A DNA stretch of 64,000 nt from Herpetosiphon aurantiacus DSM 785 (GCA_000018565.1 CP000875.1:2433199-2497198), one strand, 5' to 3'. Numbered from the stretch's first letter, positions 37,301-46,872 are shown. A program made the numbers and translations. Notes: a model not told the origin generated them from the letters alone.

Positions 37301-40300
37301 CTGTTGGAAAATGGCGCTACCGTTGCCAATAGCGGCTACATCAATCGTTTTATTGGCGATCAGGCTGGTGCTGCCATTGCTGTTGATCAAACCAACGCTC
37401 AGTTGATCGCCTGCACAGAGCACGCTGCTGGCAGAGAGCGGTTGGGTAACTTGGCTATTTAAGCGAATGCTGGCTAGCCGATCGTTGGCTTTGGCGACGT
37501 ACAGGGTGCTCGGACTGGTAGCCAATTGATTCGCGCGAATGCTCTCAAGATCGAGCGTGGCACATTGGGTCGTGATTGGTTTGCCCAAATAGCCAGCTTG
37601 CGAACGATCGTGAAACTCGCTGGTGTTTTGCTCCTCGTCGAATTCAAATTTCAAGATTGGTGCTGACGTTTTGTATAAGCTTTGAATTTGGCTCGCGCTC
37701 AAGACTACCTGATAAATCCGCAGATCATCCAAGTAGCCCCGATAGAAATCGCCACCATCGCCTTGATTTGCGCCAATCGTTGGAAACTGCGAACTCAGGC
37801 TAGCGTGGGTTCCGTTGGCTCCAGGCAAGGCGGTGCTGGCGGCCAACTGACCGTTGATATAGACCGTTGCCAGTTGGTTGGTTTTATCGTAATTGGCGAC
37901 GACATGGCTCCACTGGCCTTCTGGCAACTCGAATGGCACGACAAAGCTCGCATTGCCACCGCTAGCGGTTGAGCCATCAAGATCGATGGTGATCAAGAAG
38001 TTATCATAGGCTAGACGTAGACCAGTGGCGTTGTTGGGGTTGCGCAAATCGGCAATTGTGCCGCTGTTGCCATTGACCCATGCCGCGATGGTTGTGGCTT
38101 CAGGGCTACAACATTGGTCGCTGAAACGCAAATGATCGCCGTTGCCATCGAAATAGGCGGCTCGCTCAACATACCCACGCAAGCCAGCGCTTGGACAATC
38201 GGGATTGCTACATTCGAGGTTGGTTTTATCGTAGCCCAAATTCGACCAATAGCTGACATTGCCAACATTTTTGAAGTTTTGCGAGCCTGGCACATCTTCA
38301 AAGGGCAAGAAGATTGGCAGTTTGTTGGCGTTGAGGTCGGTAACGGGATAGCCAATATTCTGTTGTAAGGCAATTGCGGCTTCGGCTTCTTGCTCAAAGC
38401 GCTGTTGGCTGCTGATAATGTTGGGATTAACCTGAGCAGTGCTGCTGACAACCATGCTGGTTTGAGCTGGCAAGTGGAACGGCGCAAAATCTGCATCGAT
38501 CTTAATCGCTGGATAGGTGCTTTGCATCAAGAATTGCACCGCATCCCGCTCGATCACCGCTGGAATAATCACTAATTCATCAAGCTGGCCTTGGTAGAAG
38601 TTGCTATTATTCAGGGCTGCACCAATCCGCAGTTGGGGAATATCGAGCCGATTGAGATGCCCAGTGCCGCTGATTGCCAAGGTTCCATCGAGATAAAGCT
38701 TGATTGCGCCAGTTTGTTTGTGACGCGTGGCAACCACATGATGCCATTGATTATCGTTGATTGCTCTTGTTTTGATCGTGGTACTTGTGCCGTTGCTATT
38801 GCCGAGGCCAAACATCACTTGACCATTGTTGCCAAGGCTGATGCCGAAGTCGTTGCTTGGACTCAGCACATTGGCATCGATTAAGCCTGTGCCTTGCCAC
38901 CAATTGCTGGCCGCGCCACTGGTTTGGTTGCTACGCAGCCAGAAACTAATGCTGAAATCTTCGCTGATGCTGCGATCAAGCAGCAAGCTATCGTTGAGGC
39001 CATCGAAACTAAGCGCCTGATCGTAGCGGCCATTTTGCTCAAATGCTGGGCAAGTTAACACAAACTCACAGCTAGCAACCCGAGCTTGATTGACATGATT
39101 GCGCATTTCGCTATCAAACGGCGGCGCATCAAAACTTAGGTTATAGCTGCCTTGAATAAACAGATCATCGATCGAAGCTTTGAGCGGATTGGTATTAGCG
39201 ACCGAACGTCCGATGCGGCTGGGCGCTAGCTCCAATGGGCCAATGCTAAATTGACTGTCGATCAGCACTAAGCTGCCGTTGGCATAGACCATCACACTAG
39301 AACGGCTACTGGAGTTGAAGGCGATCACAAAATCGAACTCAAGTTGCACCCAAGTGTTAAGGTTGGCTTGGCTGAAAATCGTGCTTGAAGTCAAGGTCGT
39401 GCCTGGCGAAATGTGCATAATCAACTGGCCGCTGGAATTAATCGTCAGGTCCAAACAATAGCTGTTGCTGTTGGCACAAACCGTATCGAGCAAGCTGACA
39501 ACTTGGCCGCTGGCTGGTAGTTGCTCAAGTTTGACCGCCATACGCAATGTGCGCTCGCCAGGCGTAAAGCTGGCACTATTGGGCAAATTGAGATAATCGT
39601 CGTTGCCATCAAGCCGAATCGCTTGGCCGTTGTAGCCTTGCAGTTGATAGCTCGGACAAGTGCTGCTCGTGCCACAACTGAGCGCTTGTTGGTTGCCCGC
39701 CGTGTTGTGATAGTAATTGCCAGTATAGCCATAATCTTCGTTGAAATTGAGGTCGAGCAAGCGCACATTCTTTTCGTTGGTTGCCCAGAGATAGCCTAAA
39801 CTGCCTTGGAATGCCTTGCTGTTGGCGTTCGCCCCCAACCTTGCATTGCCAATATTCAAGCGTGGCCAATAACTATAATCTAGCCGACTATCTTGGGTTC
39901 CGTTGATCGAAAGCGTTGTGCGGCCTGTAGTATCGCTGAAATTGCGATAATCAAGCTGCACTTCGACCCACATATTAAGATTATTAGCGAACGAATAAAC
40001 GCTATAGTGCGGTTTGCGCCATGTGCTATCGGTGGTGCTGCCGTTGTAATAACTGCTGCTGGTACTGCCACCAACGCTGATAACCAAATTGCCAGCACTA
40101 TTAATCACAATTTGTAAATCGCTGGTTGCGCTGACAACGCTGCTATAAATTGTGGCAGTTTGGCCAGAGGCAGGCAATTGCTCAAGTTTGATTGAGAATT
40201 TGAGCGAACGCAGCATCTCGCCAGTTGCCACGTCAGCATCAAGCTGCATCGGAATGCTCAATTGGTCGTCGATCCCATCGAAGCGCACGGCATAATCGCG

Positions 40301-43300
40301 ACCGCCGAGCAATTCGCTGGTGGGGCAGCGCTGACCAAGACAATAGGCAGTTTCGTTCGAGCCAGCACTATTGCGATAGCTTTGTTGGCGATCAAGCGTT
40401 TCCATGCGCAAAGCAATATTTGGGTTCGCCAGATCAGGATCGCTGGTTTGGTTGCTGGCGCTCAGTTGGCCATTGACGCTTTGGGCGGGCAAGGTGTTGG
40501 AAATCGTGGCTTGATAACTCAGCGCTGCGCCTGGAGCCAATAAGCGATCATTTGGATTGTAGCGCCCTTGCATCAGATCATTGATTTGGGCCGTGCCAAG
40601 CGTGCGATCAAACACCGCAACTTCATCGAGCAGGCCTTTGAAATTATTGGCAGCTTCGTTGCTGTTGGAGTTGTTGCGGCCAACTTTTAATGTATCGTTG
40701 GCGTTATCGCGGTTGTTAGTGCGGTAATTAGTGCTGGTTCGATTGGTGCGGTCAATGCCATCGATGTAGATCGTGCCCGTCAAATTGGGGTAATCCCATT
40801 CGACTGCCACATGATGCCAGCGATCGTCGTTGACACTTTGGTTGCTGGTGATGTAGTTGTTGCCAAAACCGACGAAGGTTGGTTGGCCGTTGGCATTAAT
40901 GTAGAACGATTTTTCGCCGCGTTCCCACGTGCTATCGCCATCGTTCTTAGTGATGATCGCCTGTTTGGTGCTGGTCGTTTTGACCCATGCAGCCAAAGTA
41001 AAGCTGGCTTGGGCTAATTCGAGCATACCAACATTGCTATTGAGTTGATCGTTGGTGCCATCGAATTTAACTCCATTGGCATAGCGCCCAATCGCCAAAC
41101 TTGGGCATTGACTTGGGCTACAACGCAGCGTGTGATTTGCGCCTGAGCTATCGGCGAAGGCTTGGCTTTGTTCGCGCTCGCCAAATTGCGCCAACAAACG
41201 CGGGGCGTTTTGCTCGTTGACGCTGAGTCGTTCGATCTCGACTAAATTATCAATTAACGAAGGATCGGTGGCGACCCACGGGTTGAAGCCAAAGGTATAT
41301 TCTTCTAAATCGCTGAGCGAATCGTTATCGGCATCGCTGCTATTGCCCGACCATATCCGCGCGAGTTTGGTCTGAGTGCTACTAAGATCGCTGTAGGCGA
41401 CTAGCCAACCCTGTTTGAACTCAACATAATCAACCAGGCCATCGCTATCGCTATCGCGGTTGAGCGGGTTGGTGTGGTAGGCATGCTCCTCAAAATCGCT
41501 CAATTGGTCTTGATCGCTGTCGCCATTCTGGGGATTTGTACCGTTGCTCAGCTCAACATAATCTGATAAGCCATCGTTGTCGCTATCGAAGCGCGTATCA
41601 TCGGGGTCAACGCCACCCAAGGCTTGGCTGATCAAGCCATCGCCATCAGCATCTTTAATTTGGTTAAAGCGCAGATCGGGGTTCATGTTCCAATCGAGGT
41701 TGGCAAATTGCTCGATCGTATCAGGCAAAATATCGAAATATTGAAATTCGCCAATGTTGGAATGGCTCGAACCCTTGGTGTCATACCATGTGCAATCGAC
41801 TTCAATCGTTGCGACCAACCAACAGCCTTCATAGGGCGCGACCGAAGCTTCGGTAATAAATAACTGCTGACCAAGTGAGCGATTGATGCCTGTGCCAACA
41901 TCGCTGAAGGGCAAGGCTTCTGGCAGGCTAATCTCGGCGCTGGTTTGAATCTGGCGATTGCCGATCGCATCCCATTCGTTGCGCATTTGATTTTGCCCAA
42001 GCGCTGCGTGTTGATCGGTGGCGCTGCGTTGCAACCAATAACGGAAGGTCGAACGGCGAGCATCGCCTACGTCGAAATGGTCGTTATATTTGAGTGTATT
42101 AGTGACGGCGAAGGTCATGCTCAAAGCATTCGAGCGTACAAAACCCAATTCAGGATACAGCAAATCGATCGTTTTGCTGGTGATGTTGAGCCGATTGGGA
42201 TCGCTCAGGTTATCGAGCAGGTTATTGGCTTCGTAGAGTTGGTCGGCGATAAATTGGCTCATCCAATCGCTAAAGCCACGAATATTGAACAGCCGCAAGA
42301 TCAAATCGACCAACGAAATAATTGCCACGATCAACGGCCCGATAATCGGAATGAAGGCAATTACCAGCATCACAAAAATCATAATTGTGGCAGCGATTGC
42401 CTGCGCTAAGGCCAAATTGGCGCTATGCGAACCCCAGCCAAATTGGCCGCTGGCCAGTTGGAAGATAAACACCCCCCAAATCATGGTCAGGGCAATCACC
42501 AAATTAACTGTGCCCAGCGAACGATTGGCCTTGGCCACTGATTGCAGCATGCTCAACGTGGAAATTAATGTTGAACCAGCCCGCACAACCGCCGTCATTT
42601 GGCTGACGATCATGGTGATGCGGGTAACCACCAGCAACATTGATGCTGCGGTCAGGATAATTTGGCTGGTTTTGATTAGTGCGGCGTTATTGGTGGTCAA
42701 GCCAATTAACAGCAAGGTTCCGCCCAGCAAAGTCAAGCCAATCGAAACCCCAATCGCATAATTGGTGGCGGCACGAACTGTTTTGAGGCCTTGCAAGCTT
42801 GTCGGGTCGATCTTGTCGTGGCTGAGCGTGCGGTCGAATTTGGCCCATTTATTCGAAGTTGATTGGGCTTTGCGCAGATTTTTATAGACTTTTTGCAATT
42901 GTTCAGCGTAGAGATTCGCCGTTGCCGCAAAGCCATGCCCACCGCTTGGGCTAGGGTTCACAAACCAGGTTGCTTGATAATCCTGTTCGGTTAGGGCATC
43001 GGCGCTTGGTTTCCAAACGGGCACGCTATCGATTTCAGCCAGCCCCAAAAAGCCTTGATTAATGCTGGCATAAAACAGCTGTGCCCAAATTAATTTACCT
43101 GATAATTCTTCGCCAACTTCATGTTGAATAAAGGTTTGGTTGGTGCGCAGCGTGGTTTCCAACAAGGTCAGATAATCATCAATTGCATAATTTTGCCAAG
43201 CACCATTAATAAATTGATAGGTAGCCCAACTCATTCCCGCAATCGTGGTTAATTTAATCGTGCTGGGGTTGAGATCAAAGCGAGCTAGGCCATTACTTAA

Positions 43301-46066
43301 ACCAGCGCCATCTTGTAAATTTAGGCTACGATTGCTTTTTTCTTGGGCAATCAGCAAGCTTGGGTTGGTTTGGCTGCTATAACTATTAAATTGCGTTTCA
43401 AGCAGGTCGCTAATTTGCTGCATCGATATTTGCGAGAGATAGCCTTCGTGCAAGAAATTGCTGGTTTGCACTGCTATGTTGCTGCTGTTGCTCGACCAGC
43501 TTGCGATTTGGCTGGCCAGATTGTTGATGCGCACATCGCGTTGGCCGTTGCCTTGGCAGGTGGTGCCGTTGAGTGTATCGCAATCGCGACCACGAATAAA
43601 CGTGTTATTAAGATTCCAGGCAACCATCCACAACTCGTCGTCAAGTTGTAAATTGCTGTCGCTGCTTGGTTGCTCGTACATGATTGCGGTTTTTGCGCCA
43701 TGATCTTCGCTGACGCTCATGCCTGCCAGCGACCACGCTTCGTCGTAAATCTGCACGATACTCAGGTTTTCTTGGCGGGCGCAGGTGCTGGGGTCGGCTT
43801 CAGCATCAACACATTCATCGGTGATCATCTGCACCAGCCAAACCAAACGCACTTGTTGCGCCGCGCCCCAATTGGCCGTGCCGTTGCTGCCTTGTTCGGG
43901 ATAATAGAGCATGCGAGCAGCAAAGGCCGCTGGATTACCACCCATGCTATTGCTAACCCGCACAACTGGCACATAGGCTAGCAAATTCCCTGAATTCGTA
44001 TCGAGATCACGCACGGTAATGCCATATGGATCAAGTTCGCTTGAATCGAGCCATTGCTCAACGCCCACGCCAAGTTGGCGCTGATTATTTTGGTAGGTCG
44101 TGGTAATTGGCAAGTTAGCATAATGACCAGTGCTGTAGGGCATGGTAATTTCCAGCATCGGCACCATCATCACATCACCATAATCGGCGTTGATCGCGTT
44201 GATCCGAATATCGCTGTTGGTGCTGGTGGCAAAGGTCGTGTCGAGCACTCGCTGAATTTGGCCTTGATTGTCGTTGGCAGGCCAATCCAAAATGCGCGAA
44301 GAATAGCTCAAATGCTCAAGATCGGTTGGCCGCAGCTGAAAATCAACAAAAACTGGGCGATTGGTTTTGAGGTTATCAATTTGCAACTTGAGCGGATTTT
44401 GATCATCAAAAACTGCGCTGCTCAGCAAATTGGGCGAAAGATCAACATCATCATTAATCCCATCGTTATCGTTATCGCGATCAAACAGATCGGGCTGGCC
44501 GTCGCCATCAGTATCAGGGCAGATCGCGTTGGGATTGTAGGCGTTTGAGGTTTGCGACCAAATGCCACAATCGACGCTATCGAGCAAGCCATCTTGATTA
44601 CTATCGTTGCTCAGTGGGTCGAGATACCATTGTTGGCCTTGGTAGCGAAACCCCTTCACTTCCAAACCGTCGGGAATCGAATCGCCATCGCTATCGCTGT
44701 TGCGTGGCAATGTGCCAAGTTGATTGACTTCCGCGCCATCGCTCAAGCCATCGCCATCGTAATCTTTGGCGTTGCTCACGCCAGCACAATAGCCAGTGCT
44801 TGAGCCAAGCGTGGCGCAGCTATACCAATCGTCTTCATCGGCATCGCTTAAGCCATCGCCATCGCTATCGCTGCCGTTGCTGGCAAGTTGTTTAGGACTA
44901 AGCGCTTGGGCTTCTGGTTTGGTGTTGGGTTGCCAAAGGTTTTGAGTTTTGGTCATTGCCTGTTGCTGTAACTCGGCTTGGGCTTGTTGTTCAGTTTGTT
45001 CGGCCTGTTTGGCGAGTTGCTTGCTGCGGGTGGCAGCAACATTTTCGGCCTGCAGCATGGGCGTGATCAACATGGCGCTAATCACACTGGCAGCCATCAG
45101 TGTTTGGGTGCGACGTTTGCGCCAAAACACTACAGCCAAGGCCAAAAGCAAAATTTCTAAACATGGAATCAAGGCGATTTGGGCGAGTGGCTGCAATTGG
45201 CGTTGAGTTTGATCAAGGCGATAGCCCAACCAACGATCAGGCTGTTGCCAAAACGAACTACTTGCTAAAGCCAAACGACGCTGATCAAAATCGAAGAAAT
45301 CGGAGCGAATGGTGGCGCTGACGTTTGAGCCATCAGCTTGGGCTGGCAAATTCAAATGTAGGTTCAGACGGCTGGGCAAGCCATGCTGATCAAGCCAAAC
45401 TTCGCCTGTACCATTCATTTGGGCGTAGCTGGTGCTGGTATCGAGGCTCATGCCGACTGGTAACTCGCCGCGTTGGCGCAATTGGGCTTCGAGTTTGGGT
45501 TGCAAATAGGTGGCGAATTGCTCGCCATTGAAATTAAATTGATAGTGTTGAAACTCCAAGCGCAAATTACCAACGTTGCGCGTTTCTTTGCCAAGGCTGG
45601 TTACCTGCTCAAGCCCTGCTAAAAAGCCCAAGGGATCGCCAGCTGGTGCAAAAAGATCGCTCGATTGCTCGATTGGCTGCCAATTGCCAGTGCCATAACG
45701 CCCAAAGCTGCGGCCTTGCTCAATTTTCAGGGCGAAACTATTGCTGACATTTTGCTCGGCGTTGTTAGCAATCGTCATTTCCATGCGATCAGCGGCCTGA
45801 TCGATCGTGCCATTGATGCTTAAACGCTCGCTGCGTTGCGGATTGGCTCCAGCATTGGCAAGGCTGGGTGCGGCGGTGGTCGTTTGGGCCAGATCAATGC
45901 TATAGCGATAGCTGCCGCTGATTTGCGCCAATTGCCAGGCTCGCTGAATGGGATCAGCGCTGGTTGGCAAGGCTTGTGGCGAGCGAGCCAGCCCAGCCAA
46001 CCCGAGACAAAGCAGCGTTAATAAACCGACGATTCGCCATGGCGTAAGCGTGTTCAACCAGCGCAT
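34343..46066 (-). CDS. Giant exported multidomain protein (LamG, thrombospondin-3 repeats, Thr/Pro stalk)
   Basis: A 3907-aa protein; GGAAAGGGTG lies just before the ATG. Residues ~8-28 are a signal or anchor helix. A second helix near ~300-320 is followed by basic 'WRKRRTQ'. Thrombospondin type 3-like calcium repeats ('DSDGDGLSDADED' type) lie at ~395-540 and again at ~1470-1560. Residues ~1100-1260 hold four or five strongly hydrophobic segments, so the chain crosses the membrane internally. About seven LamG/concanavalin-like modules follow (roughly nt 41080, 40300, 39640, 39030, 38180, 37210 and 35750 downward), then Ig-like parts. A ~130-residue Ala/Thr/Pro stalk (34380-34760) precedes the C-terminus 'WYFPWVTVQ'. 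The layout suggests a cell-surface adhesin or glycan-binding protein; the ligand is unknown. Confidence 0.8.
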   Translation of the reverse strand: MRWLNTLTPWRIVGLLTLLCLGLAGLARSPQALPTSADPIQRAWQLAQISGSYRYSIDLAQTTTAAPSLANAGANPQRSERLSINGTIDQAADRMEMTIANNAEQNVSNSFALKIEQGRSFGRYGTGNWQPIEQSSDLFAPAGDPLGFLAGLEQVTSLGKETRNVGNLRLEFQHYQFNFNGEQFATYLQPKLEAQLRQRGELPVGMSLDTSTSYAQMNGTGEVWLDQHGLPSRLNLHLNLPAQADGSNVSATIRSDFFDFDQRRLALASSSFWQQPDRWLGYRLDQTQRQLQPLAQIALIPCLEILLLALAVVFWRKRRTQTLMAASVISAMLITPMLQAENVAATRSKQLAKQAEQTEQQAQAELQQQAMTKTQNLWQPNTKPEAQALSPKQLASNGSDSDGDGLSDADEDDWYSCATLGSSTGYCAGVSNAKDYDGDGLSDGAEVNQLGTLPRNSDSDGDSIPDGLEVKGFRYQGQQWYLDPLSNDSNQDGLLDSVDCGIWSQTSNAYNPNAICPDTDGDGQPDLFDRDNDNDGINDDVDLSPNLLSSAVFDDQNPLKLQIDNLKTNRPVFVDFQLRPTDLEHLSYSSRILDWPANDNQGQIQRVLDTTFATSTNSDIRINAINADYGDVMMVPMLEITMPYSTGHYANLPITTTYQNNQRQLGVGVEQWLDSSELDPYGITVRDLDTNSGNLLAYVPVVRVSNSMGGNPAAFAARMLYYPEQGSNGTANWGAAQQVRLVWLVQMITDECVDAEADPSTCARQENLSIVQIYDEAWSLAGMSVSEDHGAKTAIMYEQPSSDSNLQLDDELWMVAWNLNNTFIRGRDCDTLNGTTCQGNGQRDVRINNLASQIASWSSNSSNIAVQTSNFLHEGYLSQISMQQISDLLETQFNSYSSQTNPSLLIAQEKSNRSLNLQDGAGLSNGLARFDLNPSTIKLTTIAGMSWATYQFINGAWQNYAIDDYLTLLETTLRTNQTFIQHEVGEELSGKLIWAQLFYASINQGFLGLAEIDSVPVWKPSADALTEQDYQATWFVNPSPSGGHGFAATANLYAEQLQKVYKNLRKAQSTSNKWAKFDRTLSHDKIDPTSLQGLKTVRAATNYAIGVSIGLTLLGGTLLLIGLTTNNAALIKTSQIILTAASMLLVVTRITMIVSQMTAVVRAGSTLISTLSMLQSVAKANRSLGTVNLVIALTMIWGVFIFQLASGQFGWGSHSANLALAQAIAATIMIFVMLVIAFIPIIGPLIVAIISLVDLILRLFNIRGFSDWMSQFIADQLYEANNLLDNLSDPNRLNITSKTIDLLYPELGFVRSNALSMTFAVTNTLKYNDHFDVGDARRSTFRYWLQRSATDQHAALGQNQMRNEWDAIGNRQIQTSAEISLPEALPFSDVGTGINRSLGQQLFITEASVAPYEGCWLVATIEVDCTWYDTKGSSHSNIGEFQYFDILPDTIEQFANLDWNMNPDLRFNQIKDADGDGLISQALGGVDPDDTRFDSDNDGLSDYVELSNGTNPQNGDSDQDQLSDFEEHAYHTNPLNRDSDSDGLVDYVEFKQGWLVAYSDLSSTQTKLARIWSGNSSDADNDSLSDLEEYTFGFNPWVATDPSLIDNLVEIERLSVNEQNAPRLLAQFGEREQSQAFADSSGANHTLRCSPSQCPSLAIGRYANGVKFDGTNDQLNSNVGMLELAQASFTLAAWVKTTSTKQAIITKNDGDSTWERGEKSFYINANGQPTFVGFGNNYITSNQSVNDDRWHHVAVEWDYPNLTGTIYIDGIDRTNRTSTNYRTNNRDNANDTLKVGRNNSNSNEAANNFKGLLDEVAVFDRTLGTAQINDLMQGRYNPNDRLLAPGAALSYQATISNTLPAQSVNGQLSASNQTSDPDLANPNIALRMETLDRQQSYRNSAGSNETAYCLGQRCPTSELLGGRDYAVRFDGIDDQLSIPMQLDADVATGEMLRSLKFSIKLEQLPASGQTATIYSSVVSATSDLQIVINSAGNLVISVGGSTSSSYYNGSTTDSTWRKPHYSVYSFANNLNMWVEVQLDYRNFSDTTGRTTLSINGTQDSRLDYSYWPRLNIGNARLGANANSKAFQGSLGYLWATNEKNVRLLDLNFNEDYGYTGNYYHNTAGNQQALSCGTSSTCPSYQLQGYNGQAIRLDGNDDYLNLPNSASFTPGERTLRMAVKLEQLPASGQVVSLLDTVCANSNSYCLDLTINSSGQLIMHISPGTTLTSSTIFSQANLNTWVQLEFDFVIAFNSSSRSSVMVYANGSLVLIDSQFSIGPLELAPSRIGRSVANTNPLKASIDDLFIQGSYNLSFDAPPFDSEMRNHVNQARVASCEFVLTCPAFEQNGRYDQALSFDGLNDSLLLDRSISEDFSISFWLRSNQTSGAASNWWQGTGLIDANVLSPSNDFGISLGNNGQVMFGLGNSNGTSTTIKTRAINDNQWHHVVATRHKQTGAIKLYLDGTLAISGTGHLNRLDIPQLRIGAALNNSNFYQGQLDELVIIPAVIERDAVQFLMQSTYPAIKIDADFAPFHLPAQTSMVVSSTAQVNPNIISSQQRFEQEAEAAIALQQNIGYPVTDLNANKLPIFLPFEDVPGSQNFKNVGNVSYWSNLGYDKTNLECSNPDCPSAGLRGYVERAAYFDGNGDHLRFSDQCCSPEATTIAAWVNGNSGTIADLRNPNNATGLRLAYDNFLITIDLDGSTASGGNASFVVPFELPEGQWSHVVANYDKTNQLATVYINGQLAASTALPGANGTHASLSSQFPTIGANQGDGGDFYRGYLDDLRIYQVVLSASQIQSLYKTSAPILKFEFDEEQNTSEFHDRSQAGYLGKPITTQCATLDLESIRANQLATSPSTLYVAKANDRLASIRLNSQVTQPLSASSVLCAGDQLSVGLINSNGSTSLIANKTIDVAAIGNGSAIFQQGSNRITLRWAIDDQLLYRHNPAPGTDGKIGRTVLFDGKGAIQVDQANAINNLQNQFTILAWVKPDTITDTTSLQRFIAAGRDNSVNGFGFGLSGSALNFGIFGGFKYSSSATVAPRVWQQVAVVFDASNDAKFYLDGEYIDTIAGSSAVPANNDDPLFIGASTDQQGLFNDQFRGQLDELTIYQRELSTAEIYNLYLRDLRWYRARSTSYLTIDNDQPSVSLLASNHYRANAPFQLAVSATDPSSSIRLVDMGVRGPQASSYEWTSVAVCAEAQANNAAWCPVIDPSKFGGAGSYQVIFRAVDAVGHETTSAAATLYVDGAGPIATLEHNQNWRALQPVANHDLQWTLTLSGTIGDPQLGNGIAGSGLEQTKVLIGLFDQQNRLIGSESWQQAQVNGERWSINYQISGSRPSGSYRVEMSAVDQVGNQLTTALRANQAQQQSLLLDGRPPSVDLFQAIAATPLISETWQISGTLNELPSWHGAVASYHFETAAARNDSSGNNYHASCNACPSSATGQFGMAASFNPANQQRLTVATTASLNLSQASFSAWIKPNWNSSTGSAYSILALADSSNTRYNWQIASDYRSIRLFNGSTTNSISATITPNQWQHVALVQTGSEWTAYLNGTNLGSVEQSFGTTSNLPLQIGAAKPNSGFFNGQLDEVQIYERALSAREIYALAQSEHAGVNQAQIWLEAYHFDGSPSSEIWQSAPIQAQGTDLATWSYNPPAASEGFYQLHVRGNDAFANTNDERIIWRGSIDTQAPRVSINATQGGSGANSYTDYVISAEDLFIDENSLLSPCAGSPISYGYYPNPARINRLSVSCRVNGHSQSIVIVKACDYAGHCSTSSVDPLPTPTPTATAIPSATPIASATPTASATIIPSATPSATIVPSVTATGVPSVTPTAIATASTTAIASLTATATATLTATPSASPTATATATSTTTPTATATLTITPTKTATATAVPSITPSPTPTIVRWYFPWVTVQ
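34380..34760. repeat. Low-complexity DNA encoding the Thr/Pro/Ala stalk
   Basis: The stretch is made of degenerate 6- and 12-bp units (on the plus strand variants of GTTGCCGTCGCG and GTTGGTGTG) that encode Ala-Thr, Thr-Pro and Ser-Ala-Thr runs on the reverse strand. It is coding repeat sequence, prone to slippage and length change, and likely the extended wall- or surface-spanning stalk of the giant protein. Confidence 0.75.
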
Positions 46067-46132
46067 AAAGCACCCTTTCCTAGGAATAACTTGCAGATTA
46101 CAACGTCAAAGGTCTAGCAGAATTATTTTTAT

Positions 46133-46147
46133 GACACATAGTGTGTC
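46133..46147. promoter_or_regulatory. Operator-like inverted repeat GACACATAGTGTGTC, copy 1
   Basis: Six-bp perfect arms GACACA/TGTGTC around TAG. An identical 15-bp copy lies 68 bp away at 46201-46215. Both are between the start of the 3907-aa gene (reverse) and the 165-aa gene (forward). The symmetry and duplication are typical of a dimeric repressor site. No regulator gene adjoins it. Confidence 0.7.
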
Positions 46148-46200
46148 TTTATTTTGATGGGAGAATATCAACCTGTTGAAACAAGATTGATTTTAATTAA

Positions 46201-46215
46201 GACACATAGTGTGTC
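46201..46215. promoter_or_regulatory. Operator-like inverted repeat GACACATAGTGTGTC, copy 2
   Basis: Identical to the element at 46133-46147, start-to-start distance 68 bp (about 6.5 helical turns), in AT-rich flanks that could be promoter DNA for the divergent genes. Confidence 0.7.
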
Positions 46216-46294
46216 AAATTATAAAGATGAGTTGAGAGCTTGTCAAGCAGCAAGTTATGCTAGGATACAAGTGCTACTTGATAGGAGAATGGCT

Positions 46295-46792
46295 ATGGAG
46301 ATTAAACCGTTAGTGATCGGCTTGGGTACAGAGCGGCGACTGGTTTTGCATTTTGTTGAACTTGATCTGCGGGAGCAACGAGTTTTGGTGAGCCTCACAG
46401 TTAAGGATCACTGGTTGCGGGTCGAAGATTTTCGGTGTTGGTTTGCACGGACAACACTGGAAACGTTTGCGGAACAGCTTGAGCCTTGGCTAAGGGTGCG
46501 GACAACTGATGCAGCATTAATCAGCGATTTTGATTATGAAGAAATTAATAATTTTAGTTTGAAATTGCAAGTACTTGGTGGACGAGGTGATATTCGTGTG
46601 GTATATGCGCTCGATGCAACTGAGTATGAATTGCTTGTGGCGAATGGAGAATTTGATTTCAATCTGGATTTTCTGTGGCAATTTGTGACCGATGTTCAAC
46701 AACATGCTGCTACGCTTGCGCAGATCTGGAATGATCCAGCGATTCGGGCCGCCTATCCTCATGTATATCCGTTATCTGAGCCAATTGATTAA
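46295..46792 (+). CDS. Unknown 165-aa protein, divergent from the giant surface protein
   Basis: The start at 46295 has TAGGAGA 7 nt upstream; the ATG at 46289 is too close to that site, and longer in-frame starts run across the operator-like repeats. The protein is soluble and acidic, with alternating strands and helices ('VKDHWLRVEDFRCWFARTTL', 'FAEQLEPWL', 'RGDIRVVYALDATEYELL', 'DFNLDFLWQFVTDVQ'). The pattern faintly recalls WapI-type immunity proteins, but similarity is too weak to name it. It shares a regulatory region containing two identical inverted repeats with the 3907-aa gene. A repeat-rich hairpin lies downstream at 46815-46865. Confidence 0.55.
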   Translation: MEIKPLVIGLGTERRLVLHFVELDLREQRVLVSLTVKDHWLRVEDFRCWFARTTLETFAEQLEPWLRVRTTDAALISDFDYEEINNFSLKLQVLGGRGDIRVVYALDATEYELLVANGEFDFNLDFLWQFVTDVQQHAATLAQIWNDPAIRAAYPHVYPLSEPID

Positions 46793-46814
46793 ATTCGAGC
46801 ATTAGGCCTTGTTT

Positions 46815-46865
46815 CCTCACCCCTGGCCCTCTCATCGCGCACGCGGGAGAGGGCCAGGGGTGAGG
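46815..46865. repeat. 19-bp perfect inverted repeat, probable dispersed intergenic element / bidirectional terminator
   Basis: The arms (46815-46833 and 46847-46865) are perfectly complementary over 19 bp around a 13-nt loop. The C/T-rich CCTCACCCC...GGCCCTCTC arm is the kind of sequence scattered as intergenic repeats in many GC-moderate genomes. It lies between the convergent 165-aa gene and MFS exporter gene, so it can end transcription both ways. Confidence 0.7.
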
Positions 46866-46872
46866 GATAGCT

